In this document: positions 1-11,371 of the stretch, one piece after another
How positions within the stretch are numbered: position 1 is the first letter of the stretch
How the letters are laid out: the number at the start of each line of letters is the position of its first letter
Source: Trogon surrucura
Taxonomy: Eukaryota; Chordata; Aves; Trogoniformes; Trogonidae
DNA length: 64,000 bases
Assembly: GCA_020746105.1 (NCBI GenBank)
Contig: CM036620.1
Coordinates: forward strand, 25,256,604-25,320,603
Reading direction: 5' to 3'
Made by a program: the position numbers and the translations under genes
Notes under the pieces: model-generated
Told to the model about the DNA's origin: nothing
What the model saw: the letters and a program-made list of their open reading frames with translations, nothing else
Database searches by the model: none

Positions 1-1142
1 TCTCCCACTAAAAAGGAGAGGGACTGGAAAAAATAGAGAGAATTTCCTTCCAAATACCGACCATAGAACACACAGTATTACACTTCTATCAAAAAAAAAC
101 CCCAAACAAACCAAACAACAAACCCAACAACCCCCAAATCAAAGAAAGGGTGGCTTGTGTCTGCAAAGGGCACTCCAGCATCCCCTGTGCACAGCGGCAG
201 TGGCTATCCTATCCCATGCACATCACTAGCTCCATCACTGTGGAGAGTTGGCAAAATGACCGACAGCAGCATCCATGCCATGCTGGCTAGCAGCAACACC
301 TGTGCACCTCATTGCTGAGTGACACAAAGTATGCACGGACAGCTATCAACAGCACTATTCTACTAGAACAAGGCTTTTATAGTCGAGCTACTTCCTCAAA
401 TACAGGAATTACAGATTAAATACAGGATCTGAAAGGTTTCTCAAGCTAAAAATCAGATACAGTTCCTTTTCCAACTTCTGCTCTATGGGTAAGATTCCAG
501 AGCCTAGGAGTACAGTTAAGCTCTTCACAATAATTGTAGTTTTGCCATTTCCCTTCTCTGTTGCATTATATCTGGCCCTGAAGCCAAACCCTTTTATTTT
601 GCTCTTTTTTTTTTTCTTAACCATTTCAACAAAATGAAAATAATAAAAAAAAATAAAATTATATCTATATTGCCCTCAGAGGACACTTATCAAAGTGTCT
701 GGACAATCTTTGATAATAAACAAGTCTTATGCTTTCCACTGAGAGGGGACAACATGCTGTATCTCAGGTATCAAAGCACTGAAGTTTTAAAGGTCTGAAA
801 TAATTTCTGCATTTATTTTTAACTTGCATCACTAACCAGGCTGCATTAATGTAGCACTTTCAGCTCATGGAAATCTTGAAAATACGTTGAATGTCACAGC
901 AAACTGCCAATAACAGATTTTATGTTTTTTAATAATTACCCAAAGTCCCAAATAAATATGTTCTTACATCTATGTTTATCAGCATCAATCTTAAAAGTGC
1001 AATGTCCAAGTTCTTCACGAGATCTCTAACATAAAGTGATTTTAAACACCAATAACTAAATTTATTTTCTACAGTTACTCAGGAACAAGTTTTGTTAGAT
1101 ATAAAAATGCAAAGCTATATAGAAATAGGGAATAGGTTGAGA
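1..1142. other. Unique AT-rich DNA, no gene seen
   Basis: No supportable gene. There is an A/C-rich low-complexity stretch at about 89-150, made of short AAAC/CAAC-like words, and a T11 run near 605-615. The only open frame is a 71-codon minus-strand one at 409-624. It starts in the oligo(A) of the opposite strand (a lysine run), resembles nothing I recognise and is best read as chance. Confidence 0.6.
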
Positions 1143-1265
1143 TAGAATCATAGAATTGTATCAGCTGGAAGAGACCTAGAAGATCATCAAGCCCAGCCTT
1201 TGTACCAGCCCTATCAACCTACTAAACGATTCCCCCCAGATCCTTTCACCTACCCATCTATCAAA
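1143..1265 (-). mobile_element. CR1 LINE 3' tail, diverged subfamily
   Basis: The plus strand reads TAGAATCATAGAATT, then a GCTGGAAGAGACCTAGAAGATCATCAAGCCCAG-like block (quoted in spirit; exact bases at 1143-1195). This is the reverse complement of a CR1 3' end. The tail unit is of the ATTCTATG type rather than the ATTCTGTG type seen in most copies here. The following 70 bases (about 1196-1265) loosely resemble the next part of the CR1 3' UTR, so the left end is sure and the right end approximate. No RT coding sequence is retained. It is 5'-truncated, as is usual for LINE insertions. Confidence 0.75.
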
Positions 1266-3378
1266 GGGTAAACAAGAAGGTAGGAGTGGTTAATAGGAAA
1301 ATAACATCCTCCAGAACTGAACAGTCAGATTCTGGGATTGCAATCAGACACACAATGAGGGGAAGAAAATTCTGTCACCTAATATTAAAAAAATGGGTAC
1401 AAGAGCTAGAACAATCAGAGCTATGTACTTTCAAGACACACAAGTAAAGAAAGGAGTTTCCTAGCTCTGCTTTGTAGAAAGGCTGAAAATTTAACTATCA
1501 ACACATTTTTTGAAAAAGAGGAAAAAGCACACGAAATTACCTCTTATATCTTTCTATGGTGTACTCAATCCCATCCCACACCTTCCTCCTGGGGAAGTTC
1601 AGTGTATGGAGGAGCAGCCAGAGCAGCCCAGTCCCGTAAGGGTAGCCAAGACAGAAAGCCAGCCCGCAGGATCAGCGCTCTGGCTCAAGGAACAGACAAG
1701 CCCTAACAGAGCACAGGTCAGGAAAGGACTAACGGCCCCAGGCTGAGCTTAAGGACAGCTCAGATGGCCGTTGGGGTGGGGAGACCCAGGTGAGCTTGGT
1801 AAGGGCCGTTAAGGCTTATTAGTGCACTCAGGTGAGCTCATCAGTGCACCTCAGCTCACGTATCCACTAGGAAGAACAGCTGCAAGCCTTTAAAGCACAG
1901 CCCTTGCCAGGGTTACACTGCTAGGAACTATGAGAAGAGAGGATTTATGTGCTATGTCAGTGTCGTGGAGACCTCACATAAAATAACGACTGCGTTAATT
2001 CTTTCTTCCGAAAATGACTTTGCTTTACACAGATGGAGAATGAGAAAAACCGTGCAGATTAGAATTTTGCCATCGTGGCTGCAGATAACTTGTGGGTGGT
2101 ATTTTGGCAAAGGGAAACATTTCATTAGTGACAAAAAATACAAAACTCTGTTAACATCTACCTACCTAATAATGGATGTTAGAGGTGGAAAAAACTTATT
2201 AACTCTTTAATTCCACATCTGGGTATAAAATCATTGAGATAGTAAGCTATAAGGTACCATGTTAATAGATTTCATATAGTCTCATAGGGTAATTTTGTAT
2301 ATTTTCCAGAGAAAAGGTGGAGTGAGGTATCATTCTTTGACCAGTGAATAAAGAAATTTCAAAGCAGAAATTATTAGAGAAGTCCTAAAATGTGAATAAA
2401 AAAATAGTTTCAGTTTTATCAACATTAACAATTCACAGTAACCCAGTTATTTTCAACTGTTTTTTCAAGGTCGAACAAGAAATTTACTGTAGTTGTTTAC
2501 AGAAGTAAAACATATTAATGTTGTATCATGTAAATACTCTCACAAATTAATATAAAATTTAACACATTAAGCCAATAAATTAAAAAAAATTGTGAGATAT
2601 TTATCAATAAATGGAAATACCAGTAATACTTCAAGATGACAGACTTTTATTTGTAGTTTAATAGGCATAAGGTTTCTAATAAATGTTACAAAGACTAATC
2701 ATTACAACCATGCCAGATGCTGGATTGTACAGGCAAAGGATGGTTCGAATGTGCTGTCATGTTAGACATACTTGCCAATATTAAACAGACTGTGACTCCT
2801 ATCTGTACATTTGTCTCTCCCTAGGGCATTTTTAAGAATTTTTTAATTAGCTTTTGTTTCCAAGCACTTCTTTCATTTTTCTGGACAAAGCTTTTGTTTT
2901 TCCAGGTTTTACTGAATTCAGATTAGGTTCTACATTTCCTATAGTCATTAGAATGAGAATATGAAGCTTTTAATAATGTAAGAAAACCAGCAATGACAAG
3001 TATCTTACGGTGTTTTCAAATCGTGTTAAGAATGAGATAGTTTAATGGTTACTTTCTTTTATTGTTTTAATTTTGGCACTATCTTTTAGAAATAGCGTTT
3101 CTCATTAGAAAATTCAAATAATAGAACTCTATGAAAAATGAATGAGAGGGTGAGCTATCATGATAGGAAGTGTGCTCCATGACATAGGTCCTAATCTTAA
3201 CCAAGTTACTCTGCTTTTCATGGTCAAAGTAGAAGGCACTTGTCCAAGAGTTATATTTATTTATCCTTTGTTGTATTTGTCTCTATTTGGGGGCATATAT
3301 ATATATGGTAGGTTAAAATAAGAGTAAGCATATTCCATATACTGACAAGAGGATGTAAGTAAAGGTATGACCAGAATA
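1266..3378. other. Unique DNA with a GC-richer patch, no gene recognised
   Basis: The stretch 1590-1900 is clearly more GC-rich than its surroundings. It contains two CAGGTG E-box words (near 1788 and 1830), two GGCCGTT words (near 1764 and 1804), a duplicated AGTGCAC (1821-1827 and 1843-1849) and a 7-bp inverted repeat GTGAGCT/AGCTCAC (1832-1838 and 1853-1859). Open frames of 78 and 87 codons at 1510-1746 and 1947-2210 have no recognisable domain. 2200-3200 is AT-rich. A short (AT)6 run lies at 3295-3306. Confidence 0.5.
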
Positions 3379-3519
3379 TGGAGATATTCAAAACCTGCCT
3401 GGACGCGTTCCTGTGTGACCTACTGTAGGTGATCCTGCTCTGGCAGGGGGGCTGGACTAGATGATCTTTCGAGGTCCCTTCCAACCCCTGACATTCTGTG
3501 ATTCTGTTATTCTGTGATA
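3379..3519 (+). mobile_element. CR1 LINE, 5'-truncated 3' end
   Basis: This plus-strand copy keeps only the last codons of the RT frame ([19 protein letters not shown] sequence; here GAGATATTCAAAACCTGC onward), the 3' UTR with CTGGACTAGATGATC, and a three-unit octamer tail (two ATTCTGTG and one ATTCTGTT). The natural RT stop TAG sits inside TACTGTAGG near 3421-3429. The 5' truncation falls about 140 bp from the end. The sequence closely matches the other ATTCTGTG-tailed copies in the window. Confidence 0.93.
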
Positions 3520-6356
3520 GTTTAGAATGATTTCTATCTTCTCTGCACCCTGAGAGCCTATTGTGATTCTCTGAGCCTACTGTGTAAGCTCTGCAAGTCT
3601 AGACACCCTTGAGACTCAATCTGCGCCAGTCTACACCTATTTTCTTTATTTCTTATAGTCATTTTTTTCCAACTGACTCCAATTAGGGCAACAAACTCAG
3701 TGACATAGGTTTTAACCTATTGTTTTGTACTAGCATTCAGATTTAAGTCAGCGGTTATAAACCAACATGATTTTCAACAAATTAAAGTAACCATGCAATA
3801 GTCATTTACCTTTACAGATATTAATAGTGGGTTTACCAAGCAACAATATTCACTATTATAAAAAATTATGTTTATTAATGGTGTCTCACTGCCTTTCACA
3901 GCAGGGTTCCTCATCCTATTTTGCCATAATGACTGAGCCAGCATCAGATTTTAAGAATGAACGTTATCATTATTCACTACAGTACTCCACTGAAGCTTCA
4001 CTAGAAAGCAATAAAGAACAAAATGTATATTTTAAAGACCCTCATTTTCCCCTAAATGCCTGACTTAAGTTGCAGACTGTGGTGTTCTGAGAATTGAGTT
4101 ATGTCCTAAAGCAATGATTCTGAAGAAGTGCATCACGCCTGGAAATTGGGCAGAGATTAGCCTGTGAATTTTCTAATGCAGGCTTCTGATTTTCTGCAAC
4201 TGTAACTGCTGCTGGATTTTGCGTTCTAGCACAGGGATTCTTTCTGTCACCTGAAAGAATGTTGAATAGTTGTCTGAGTAGCTCTGAGCACATACTTACT
4301 TCCTCTTCAATAAGAACAACAGTCAATATTGTTTAGGCACAGCAAAGCATCACTACAACACAGCAAATCCAAGGAATGCTTTCTTTTTTTACTGCTGATT
4401 CTAGGTATTAAATTGTAGCTCTTTCACAAGCTTATTTGCATTGCTGCTGTGCTGCATTGAACCGCTATTGCTAAAAAACGGATGGGCCTTCAAACACTCT
4501 AAGATAGCAAAGCACGAATTCAAAAAGGGGTACTGTATATGAAGTACCTGTGAAACTGCTGCAGCCCTATAACTCACTATTCTGTCACTCCAATTCTGTC
4601 ACTTTAATGACAAGTACCCAAAAGCCATACCAACAGAATTCAGTTCATGCAAGATATACTGTGAGACTTGGTTAAAAGCTGTTTAAGGTTTTTGTACTGA
4701 AAAAAAAAGTCAATTTATTGGAACCAAAAAGTTTCATGACTTTAAACTTCTGTTTGTCTGCAGAAAGAGTTTGAAACTGGTAAACCATCCTGGTTTCACA
4801 TATTCAAGATGAAAACCTGGAAGGATAATTAATTGGACATGAACATTCTTGAGAAGGAAAAGGTTTGAAATTAAAATTAAATACTTTGCTATGGCCTAAA
4901 TGAAATTTTTATTTTCAGCTTACAGAAATCTGTGAAACATTTGATTACTTCTTTTGTTGATATCCCACAGTGTGCTACAGGAAAAAAAAGCAAACAAAAC
5001 CAACCAAACAAAAAAAAACCCTTAACATTTCTTGAGCACTCTGTATCATTAAATGGATATTACTTAGAAATATACCTACAGATACTCATCATATTGGCAA
5101 GGTTCACCGTGTTCTTTAACTACAACACATTAGTAAAGCTTTCTTGCTAGTCACCTAAGTCTTGATTCCATGTTCACTGAAGTCTAGGAAAGATCCCAAG
5201 GCTGAAGGGGTTAATGAAGCCCAGAATATTGTATAGAGTATTCTGGAGTCTGAAGTTATGGTGTAGCTTTGTATAATACAGCAGTAAGTGTGTGACTGCT
5301 CTTAAATTACATAACGTGCTAACCAGACATATTTTCTAAATATTGTCACAGTTACACTACAAGTAAATTCAATACTGTGAATAAGAAGCAATAATAAAAC
5401 TCAGTGACCAGCTTCAAACCTTGTATCTTTTTGATCATTCTGGGGTGGGAGTCACTAGTCAATGTCTCACAGGATTTAACGGTTCATGATCAGGCATATT
5501 GTTAGTAAATTGATAAAAAAATGTAATTATTTTCTTCACTGCAGCCAACAAAGGGTAGGATACGACATGGAGTGCAATTGCCCTTTATGTAACGACAGCC
5601 TACGAAAGCTTCACACTGTTCTGTATCTCCTTAAATGGTGCAAAAAGCATTTCACCACCTTTGCTCACCTAGAGACAAGAATCTATTGCTTTCATCCAGA
5701 GCAATCTTTATATTTGCAAAAAAAAAAAAAAAAATTTAAAATTATATTACCTCCAGCTCAGGACCATAGATTAGAATAGTGTGTAGAATGGAAATCAGAC
5801 ACAAAAAAATGTGCATAGGAGCCCCCTCAGCCCACACAAGAGTAACATCCACCACTACACTCTGCAGTCTCTGCTGTTCAAGCCATACCCCAGACAATGA
5901 TAGCCTTAGACCTAGTTTCCTCTGTCTACAACCCCCTCCCCAATTTTCAGAACGGAGCAGCTCTGTCTGTGCTGGGCTAAGCTTTTGTGTACTCTAACAA
6001 TACAGAGATAAACATGCAAGAAGACCAAGAGATGTACATACCTGCCAAAACCTACTTTGGGGATGCTGCCTTCTGTGCAGAACTGGGTACTAACCAGGGC
6101 CAAGAGAATAATGCAAACATTTTCTGTTAATATTGATTTGAATTTTTAAATGAACCCACCCTGCCTGTTGTTGCACTGGTGTAGCTGTCACTGGAGCCAG
6201 TGCACTCACAACCAAAGGTAAAAGACAAAAAGTTTAACTCTCTCTAATCCTCCATCCATTAAGATGAGACAGCCTGGAAAATAAGTTGTTTTTCACAGCA
6301 GCTCCATGTCCATTCTACACTAAAAATTCCCTCTCTTTTCACTGGTTATTGACTGA
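3520..6356. other. Unique AT-rich DNA, no gene recognised
   Basis: Nothing coding can be supported. There is an A/C low-complexity tract at about 4980-5022 and an A17 homopolymer at 5718-5734. The open frame at 5486-5779 (97 codons) runs through that A-tract and ends in a lysine run, so it is not evidence of a protein. The A17 has no recognisable SINE, retrocopy or LINE sequence upstream. Other open frames (3827-4063, 4932-5150, 5779-5997) are 72-78 codons without domains. Confidence 0.5.
5718..5734. repeat. A17 homopolymer
   Basis: Seventeen consecutive A residues, followed by TTTAAAATTATATTA. This is the longest A run in the window. CR1 does not end in poly(A), so it is not a CR1 tail. A retrocopy tail was considered, but no upstream coding similarity was found. 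Confidence 0.95.
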
Positions 6357-6716
6357 GACAGGCTAGAGGGCTGGGTGGGGAGAAATATTGCGAAATTCAA
6401 CAAGGGCAAGTGTAGAATTTTGCACTTGGGAAAGAACAACCCCATGTGCCAGTATAGGAGAAAGAACAGTGTACGAGAAAGAGACCTGGGGGTCTCCTAT
6501 GCAGTGTAGGAGAAAGAGACCTGGGGGTTCTAGTGGACAGCAGGATGACCATGAGCCAGCAGTGTGCTCTCGTGGCCAAGAAGGCCAATGGCATCCTGGG
6601 GTGTATTAGAAGGGGACTATCAAGTAGGTCGAGAGAGGTCCTCCTGCCCCTCTACTCTGCCCTGGTGAGGCCACATTTGGAATATTGTTTCCAGTTCTGG
6701 GCCCCTCAGTTCAAGA
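6357..6716 (+). mobile_element. CR1 LINE (host copy), 5' part, interrupted
   Basis: This is the first part of a plus-strand CR1, beginning at GACAGGCTAGAGGG and aligning with the segment of the large copy that starts near 32851. It encodes the RT thumb/connection region, including the [19 protein letters not shown] and [15 protein letters not shown] stretch (frame open from 6533). It stops at 6716, after TCAGTTCAAGA, where an opposite-strand CR1 begins, and resumes at 7063. A 35-bp tandem duplication (6467-6501 and 6502-6536) lies inside, and the GCTGGGGACTGACC-type segment present in the other copies is missing here. Confidence 0.93.
6467..6536 (+). repeat. 35-bp tandem duplication inside a CR1
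   Basis: Two adjacent units each start CAGTGTA(C/G)GAGAAAGAGACC and agree for about 26 bases before diverging. The related copies at 32970 and 37025 have one unit only, so the duplication is private to this insertion. It breaks the RT frame, which contributes to the inactive state of the copy. Confidence 0.8.
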
Positions 6717-7062
6717 ATCACAGAATCACAGAATCACAGAATGTTAGAGGTTGGAAGGGACCTCAGAGATCATCTAGTCCAACCCCCCTGCCAGAGCAGG
6801 ACCACCTACAGCAGAGCGCACAGGAACGCGTCCAGGCAGGTTTTGAATGTCTCCAAAGAAGGAGATTCCACAACCTCCCTGGGCAGCCTGTTCCAGTGCT
6901 CTGTCACTGTCACTGTGAAAAAAATTTTTCTCTTATTTTTATGGAACCTCCTATGTTCCAGCTTGCACTCATTGCCCCTTGTCCTGTCATTGGACGCCGC
7001 TGAAAAGAGCCTGGCTCCGTCCTCCTGACACTCCCCCTTGACCCAGCTCCTTCAACCTTTCC
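6717..7062 (-). mobile_element. CR1 LINE nested inside another CR1, opposite orientation
   Basis: The insertion opens with three AATCACAG octamers, the reverse complement of a CR1 tail. It then continues through the 3' UTR and the C-terminal RT codons in reverse complement. It ends near 7062 with CCAGCTCCTTCAACC, the complement of the GGCTGAAGGAGCTGG region. Compared with the copy at 24685-25101, about 59 nt are missing at 7042, between CCCTTGAC and CCAGCTCC. The lost segment is flanked by GAC on both sides, suggesting a microhomology deletion. The host CR1 continues on both sides with only a few host bases lost (the GAGACAGG area), so this is a true nested insertion. Confidence 0.93.
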
Positions 7063-7538
7063 AGGAAACTGCTTGAGATAGTCCAGCGTAGAGCCACAAA
7101 GATGATGAAGGGAGTGGAACATCTCCCTTATGAGGAAAGGCTGAAGGAGCTGGGTCTCTTTAGCTTGGAGAAGAGGAGGCTGAGGGGTGACCTCATTAAT
7201 GTTTATAAATATGTCAAGGGGGAGTGTCAGGAGGACAGAGCCAGGCTCTTCTCAGTGATGTCCAATGAGAGGACAAGGGGCAATGAGCTCAAGCTAGAGC
7301 ATAGGAGGTTCCACAAAAATATTAGAAAAAACTTTTTCACAGTGAGGGTGACAGAGCACTGGAACAGGCTGCCCAGGGAGGTTGTGGAGTCTCCTTCTGT
7401 GGAGACATTCAAAACCTGCCTGGACGCCTTCCTGTGCAATCTGCTGTAGGTGGTCCTGCTCTGGCAGGAGGTTGGACTAGATGATCTTTTGAGGTCCCTT
7501 CCAACCCCTGACATTCTGTGATCCTGTGATTCTGTGAT
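7063..7538 (+). mobile_element. CR1 LINE (host copy), 3' part
   Basis: This is the continuation of the interrupted plus-strand CR1, from GGAAACTGCTTGAGA to the tail. It holds an open RT C-terminal frame at 7102-7449, ending at the natural TAG (7447-7449), with the [14 protein letters not shown] and [14 protein letters not shown] stretches intact. The 3' UTR follows with TTGGACTAGATGATC and three octamers (ATTCTGTG, ATCCTGTG, ATTCTGTG). No internal stop is seen in this part. Confidence 0.95.
7102..7449 (+). pseudogene. CR1 reverse transcriptase, C-terminal fragment
   Basis: This 115-codon open frame covers the last part of the CR1 ORF2 polyprotein, downstream of the RT palm. In an active element, ORF2 protein nicks DNA and reverse-transcribes the element's RNA at the target. 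This fragment has no palm motifs and no endonuclease, and its upstream half is split by the nested insertion at 6717-7062, so it cannot be functional. The first methionine is an internal codon (the KMMKGVEHL region), not a real start. The natural stop is preserved. Confidence 0.9.
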
Positions 7539-7732
7539 ATTCAATTATCAGAACATTGTTATACCGCTGCCATTTCCATCTCGGTATTTATCAGTTTGTA
7601 ACAATATTAGCTAGTGAATATCTATTTAACAACTAAACATGTATTCTCACATGGATGCTTTTTTAAACACCACTGCACAAAAGAGGCAAAAAAGACACAG
7701 AAGTAAGCATTGCATGCCTGACTTACATTCTA

Positions 7733-7753
7733 TTTTTTTTTTTAAAAAAAAAA
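7733..7753. repeat. T11-A10 perfect palindrome
   Basis: Eleven T are followed immediately by ten A. The tract is fully self-complementary without a loop, a typical flexible and nucleosome-disfavouring sequence and a site prone to length change. Confidence 0.9.
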
Positions 7754-10700
7754 GTTTACCGTTAAGCTAATTAGCATGAGTTCCAGTTTAGTAGTCAGCA
7801 TCCCTACAGTTTGGGAACTAAGGGAAGATGGCACGCTAGAGCTCTAAGTCAGTACAGAGCAGCTGAGAAACGAAGCCCTTCAGCAGGGGGTGCGGGAAGT
7901 GGCTTCTGAGCACCTGGGGCCCTACAGGCTGCACACTGCCAAAAGAACACCCCTTTGTCAGGACACATTCATCTTCTTTCCCATTCCCCTGCACAGCCAA
8001 GCAGTTTCCTTGATGCTGCAGCAAGAGGTGCAAGCAGCAAGAGCCAAAGCACAGTGTTGGGCATTCTCCTTGCTTTTTTCTCCAAGAAGCGCGGCAGAGC
8101 CCCAGGTACTGTGGGAGGGTGAGGAAGCCCAGCCCCAGCTCCTCCAGGCATCAGGCACCCTTACAGAAGCGATAGCCAGGGAGTGGGAAGAGATCCTGAT
8201 TCCTCACAAGTGCACTGCACTGCTGGCTAAAGGCCAGACAGATCTCAGCAGGGTAGGTGTTTCTTTTTTTAGGTCAAATCTTTTCATGCATTTTTTTTTT
8301 ATTTTATTTTGTTTTCTGTTGGAAAGCTCTCCTGTATGCATATCTAGCGCAGCATTTCAAAAGCAGTCTGCTAGAAGAAAATATGCTCTTGACGTGAAGC
8401 AAACTTTACAGTACCCTTTGATATGTCAAATTTTATCAGTGAATATCAACAATATTCTCCAAAACACAGCATGTTTTTAATACATAAAGTTCTTGGCAGA
8501 AGTGTGCCAAAGTTGTTACGAACAACTTGCTAAAAAATAAAATAATTAGAAGAAGGAGTTTTGTGGATGTTTTTCCAGGTCTGTCAAGTTTCATCGCAAA
8601 TTATCTGTGTACGTAAGTTGTTAGGTTACTGAAAGTAAAACGTACTCAGCAAACCTAGATCTGTAAGTCATATAAAACACAAAACAAGAAAATAAAAGTC
8701 TTATTTAATTTCTCCTCCCAGTGGGACCTGGATCGGTTGGGATGATGAGCTGGTACTGACACACTGAATTACCCCAGTATTAAGCCCAGGCAGATTGCCA
8801 TGATTTGATGAGTTTCTCTTAGAAAGTCTGTCTGTAAAAAATTATATCACAGTATCCACTGTTCAGTGCCAGGATTTGTATTAACATTGATTCACCCTTG
8901 GCACTGGACAACGTACTCACTGAGCTCCTCGTGATGAATCTCTCAAGTGTTTATTACTTGTTCCTTGACTGGTTGCCACCAAACGATCCCTCGTTTTATC
9001 ATTCTATTTATTATGAAATGATTGACATGATGGAAAGCAGAAAAATGAAAACCTTGTTCACCTATTTCCTCTTCAACCACAATGGCCAATGTCCTCTGTC
9101 AAAAGGCACTGGTGGCAGTGACAAGTCAGTTGAGTTATTTTAAAATTTTTAGACACCACCTACTCAGTTTAAGATGAAAGGGAGTCTGTGCTCCTCAGAT
9201 TTCTTATGATATTATTTTTCCTACTAATGAATACATTTGCACTGGAAAGATTAATGGATTATGTTTTGACACATAATGAAAAGAACTCTCACAGTACAAA
9301 AGTATGGAGATCATCAAGCAATAGTAGAATTTAATTAGTACCTGAGATGTCTAAAATGCAGAACTTTAATCCACATTTAAAAAAAAATAATTAAAAAAAC
9401 CCCCAGCACCTATCAAGCCCTTAGAAAAGTGCATATGACTTAGCTGATTTTCAAGGCAGTGGATTAGAAGACTGTTTCAAACTCATGTGTGGAGCTGCTT
9501 CACAGACATGGTTCATTAACTACAGACCATCATAAGTCAGGAAAACCCAAGTGTACCTCCTTCAGACAACTCTCAGTGCAACAGAGTCTAAAGATCATCC
9601 TCCTATATGATACAGACCTGATCATAACCTGCCTTTCGGTCTTTCTACACACATGAAGAGGATTTAAATCGCTAAGAAACCGAAAGAGCAGGTTGGGGTT
9701 TTTTAATGCACTCTACAACAGTGTATATGTACAGCTAACGCCGTGAGAATAAGAGGGGTCAAAATACAGCAACACATTGTTACAGCTCAACAGAGAATAT
9801 AGGGAATATGCTTATTTACTCCACTTGTGAATTTGGTCTACACAACATACTAATCTAGGGCTGTTTCAAACCTCTGTTCAAAAATTCAAGTTGAACTTGC
9901 AGTTTTTCTTCTGTTGTATATTACAGGGAAGCCTTGCTGTCCTTTTGTGAGCTCAGGGCTGTTGGTTTCTTTCTTATTACTACTTTTATTTGTTATTATA
10001 CTTCCTGATTTATTTCATCAAGAAATGGGAGTTCAAAAAGACCTCAAGATAGGATGTTGCATCAATAGTTCTGGCCTAAATGGAATTAGGAAGTGATAGG
10101 ATCTTGCCACAAATTCAATTTCAGCTCTCTCCAGTTGCCAGCTCAGCACTGAGGACCTCCTAATTTTGTTGTGTTTCTCTGCATGCCACAGAGGAAAGCA
10201 AAGAGGCTCAAGAGAGAGAGAAATTCATCAGAGGACACAGGAAATCATGTCTGCACACTACGCTGACTTTCACCAACAGACATACAAGATCAACGCAGAT
10301 GAATCCATGGCTAAACCTCAGGAGCCAAAGGTTTCCTGGACTGTACCTAGTTATTCTTTTGAGAGCCTGCCTTCTTTTGACTCCTTTCTTGATGTGTATG
10401 TCTGGCAGCTATTTATAGAGTGCTCCATGAAATGGCTTTGGAAGTATATTCTTAAAAAGACTACAACAAAGGAAAGAAGAAAATTGCTAGCTAGAAGCAA
10501 TAATAGCATTTCCACAACCACAGGCCTTGCTACTGGCTCTTATTATGAGACCTACGTCTGAGCTAAACCGAGCTTTACATTTCATAAACAATGCTGAAAT
10601 CTTGCATTATCCTTTCTCATACCCCTCATCCATGTTTCTATGGCTGGGTGTTTCTAATATTTGCACTTCTACAAGTTGCTAAGAATGGCACCATATCTGA

Positions 10701-11371
10701 ATCAACATTCGCAGAACAATAGTTTAGAAAACAGCACATAAAACGTATTCGCGTGTCTGCTGCAGCAGCTCACTGGAGCTGGAACATCTCTCTAATGGTG
10801 CTTGTTGGAAAGAACATTTTTTGGATCTGTTTCAGAAAGTGGCATGCTATTGGTTTGACAGGTAGTTAAAAGAACACTTTTGTTCCACCTCTAGATAGAT
10901 TCATAAAAATAATAAATAACTATCCACTCTTCTCTTCTAGGCAGCAGTGCCCCTATACACATCTCAGAACAAAAGTGAGGACAGATACTTCCTATTACTC
11001 TTCTGCAATTAATTTCTTGTTCTAATGGCACAGAATAAATAGAAGAAAGTTATTCCAGACCTTCCTCCCTATGTCTCAGGAACACCTGCAGAAACGCTTT
11101 CTCTGATGTTGGACTTGTTAGACATCTGCATCTTCAGTTAAAGAAATACCTCGCTTAAAGCAACACGTAAAATCTATGTCTGCTGTGTTTGTGTGGTACT
11201 GAGTGGGCTTAGGGCTTTGTAGAAGAGTAATTTTTATTCTTTTTAATATAATGTAGACAAAGGGGAAGAAACTGCTTATTAAAGTGTTATCAGGGAGCTA
11301 CGGTGTTTCAATGACTTGCATTAATAGCTCAAGTTAACTAGGATAAAATATTCTGTCGTTACTATTTAATG

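Noticed and set aside
5486..5779. 97-codon frame ending in a lysine run at a poly(A) tract, considered as a retrocopy
   Set aside because: No recognisable protein family. The lysines come from the A17 homopolymer, and no target-site duplication was noticed.
6717..6745. Direct repeats resembling a CRISPR or minisatellite
   Set aside because: The AATCACAG octamers are the normal CR1 3' tail in reverse complement. There are no spacers.
6357..7538. Twin-priming (5' inversion) as the explanation of the inverted CR1
   Set aside because: The inverted part has its own octamer tail, and host CR1 sequence is collinear on both sides. That fits a separate nested insertion better.
6397..7544. Several open frames on both strands (for example 6741-7028 plus, 7227-7544 minus)
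   Set aside because: They are antisense or out-of-phase shadows of CR1 RT and its 3' UTR. The same shadows recur at the other CR1 copies.
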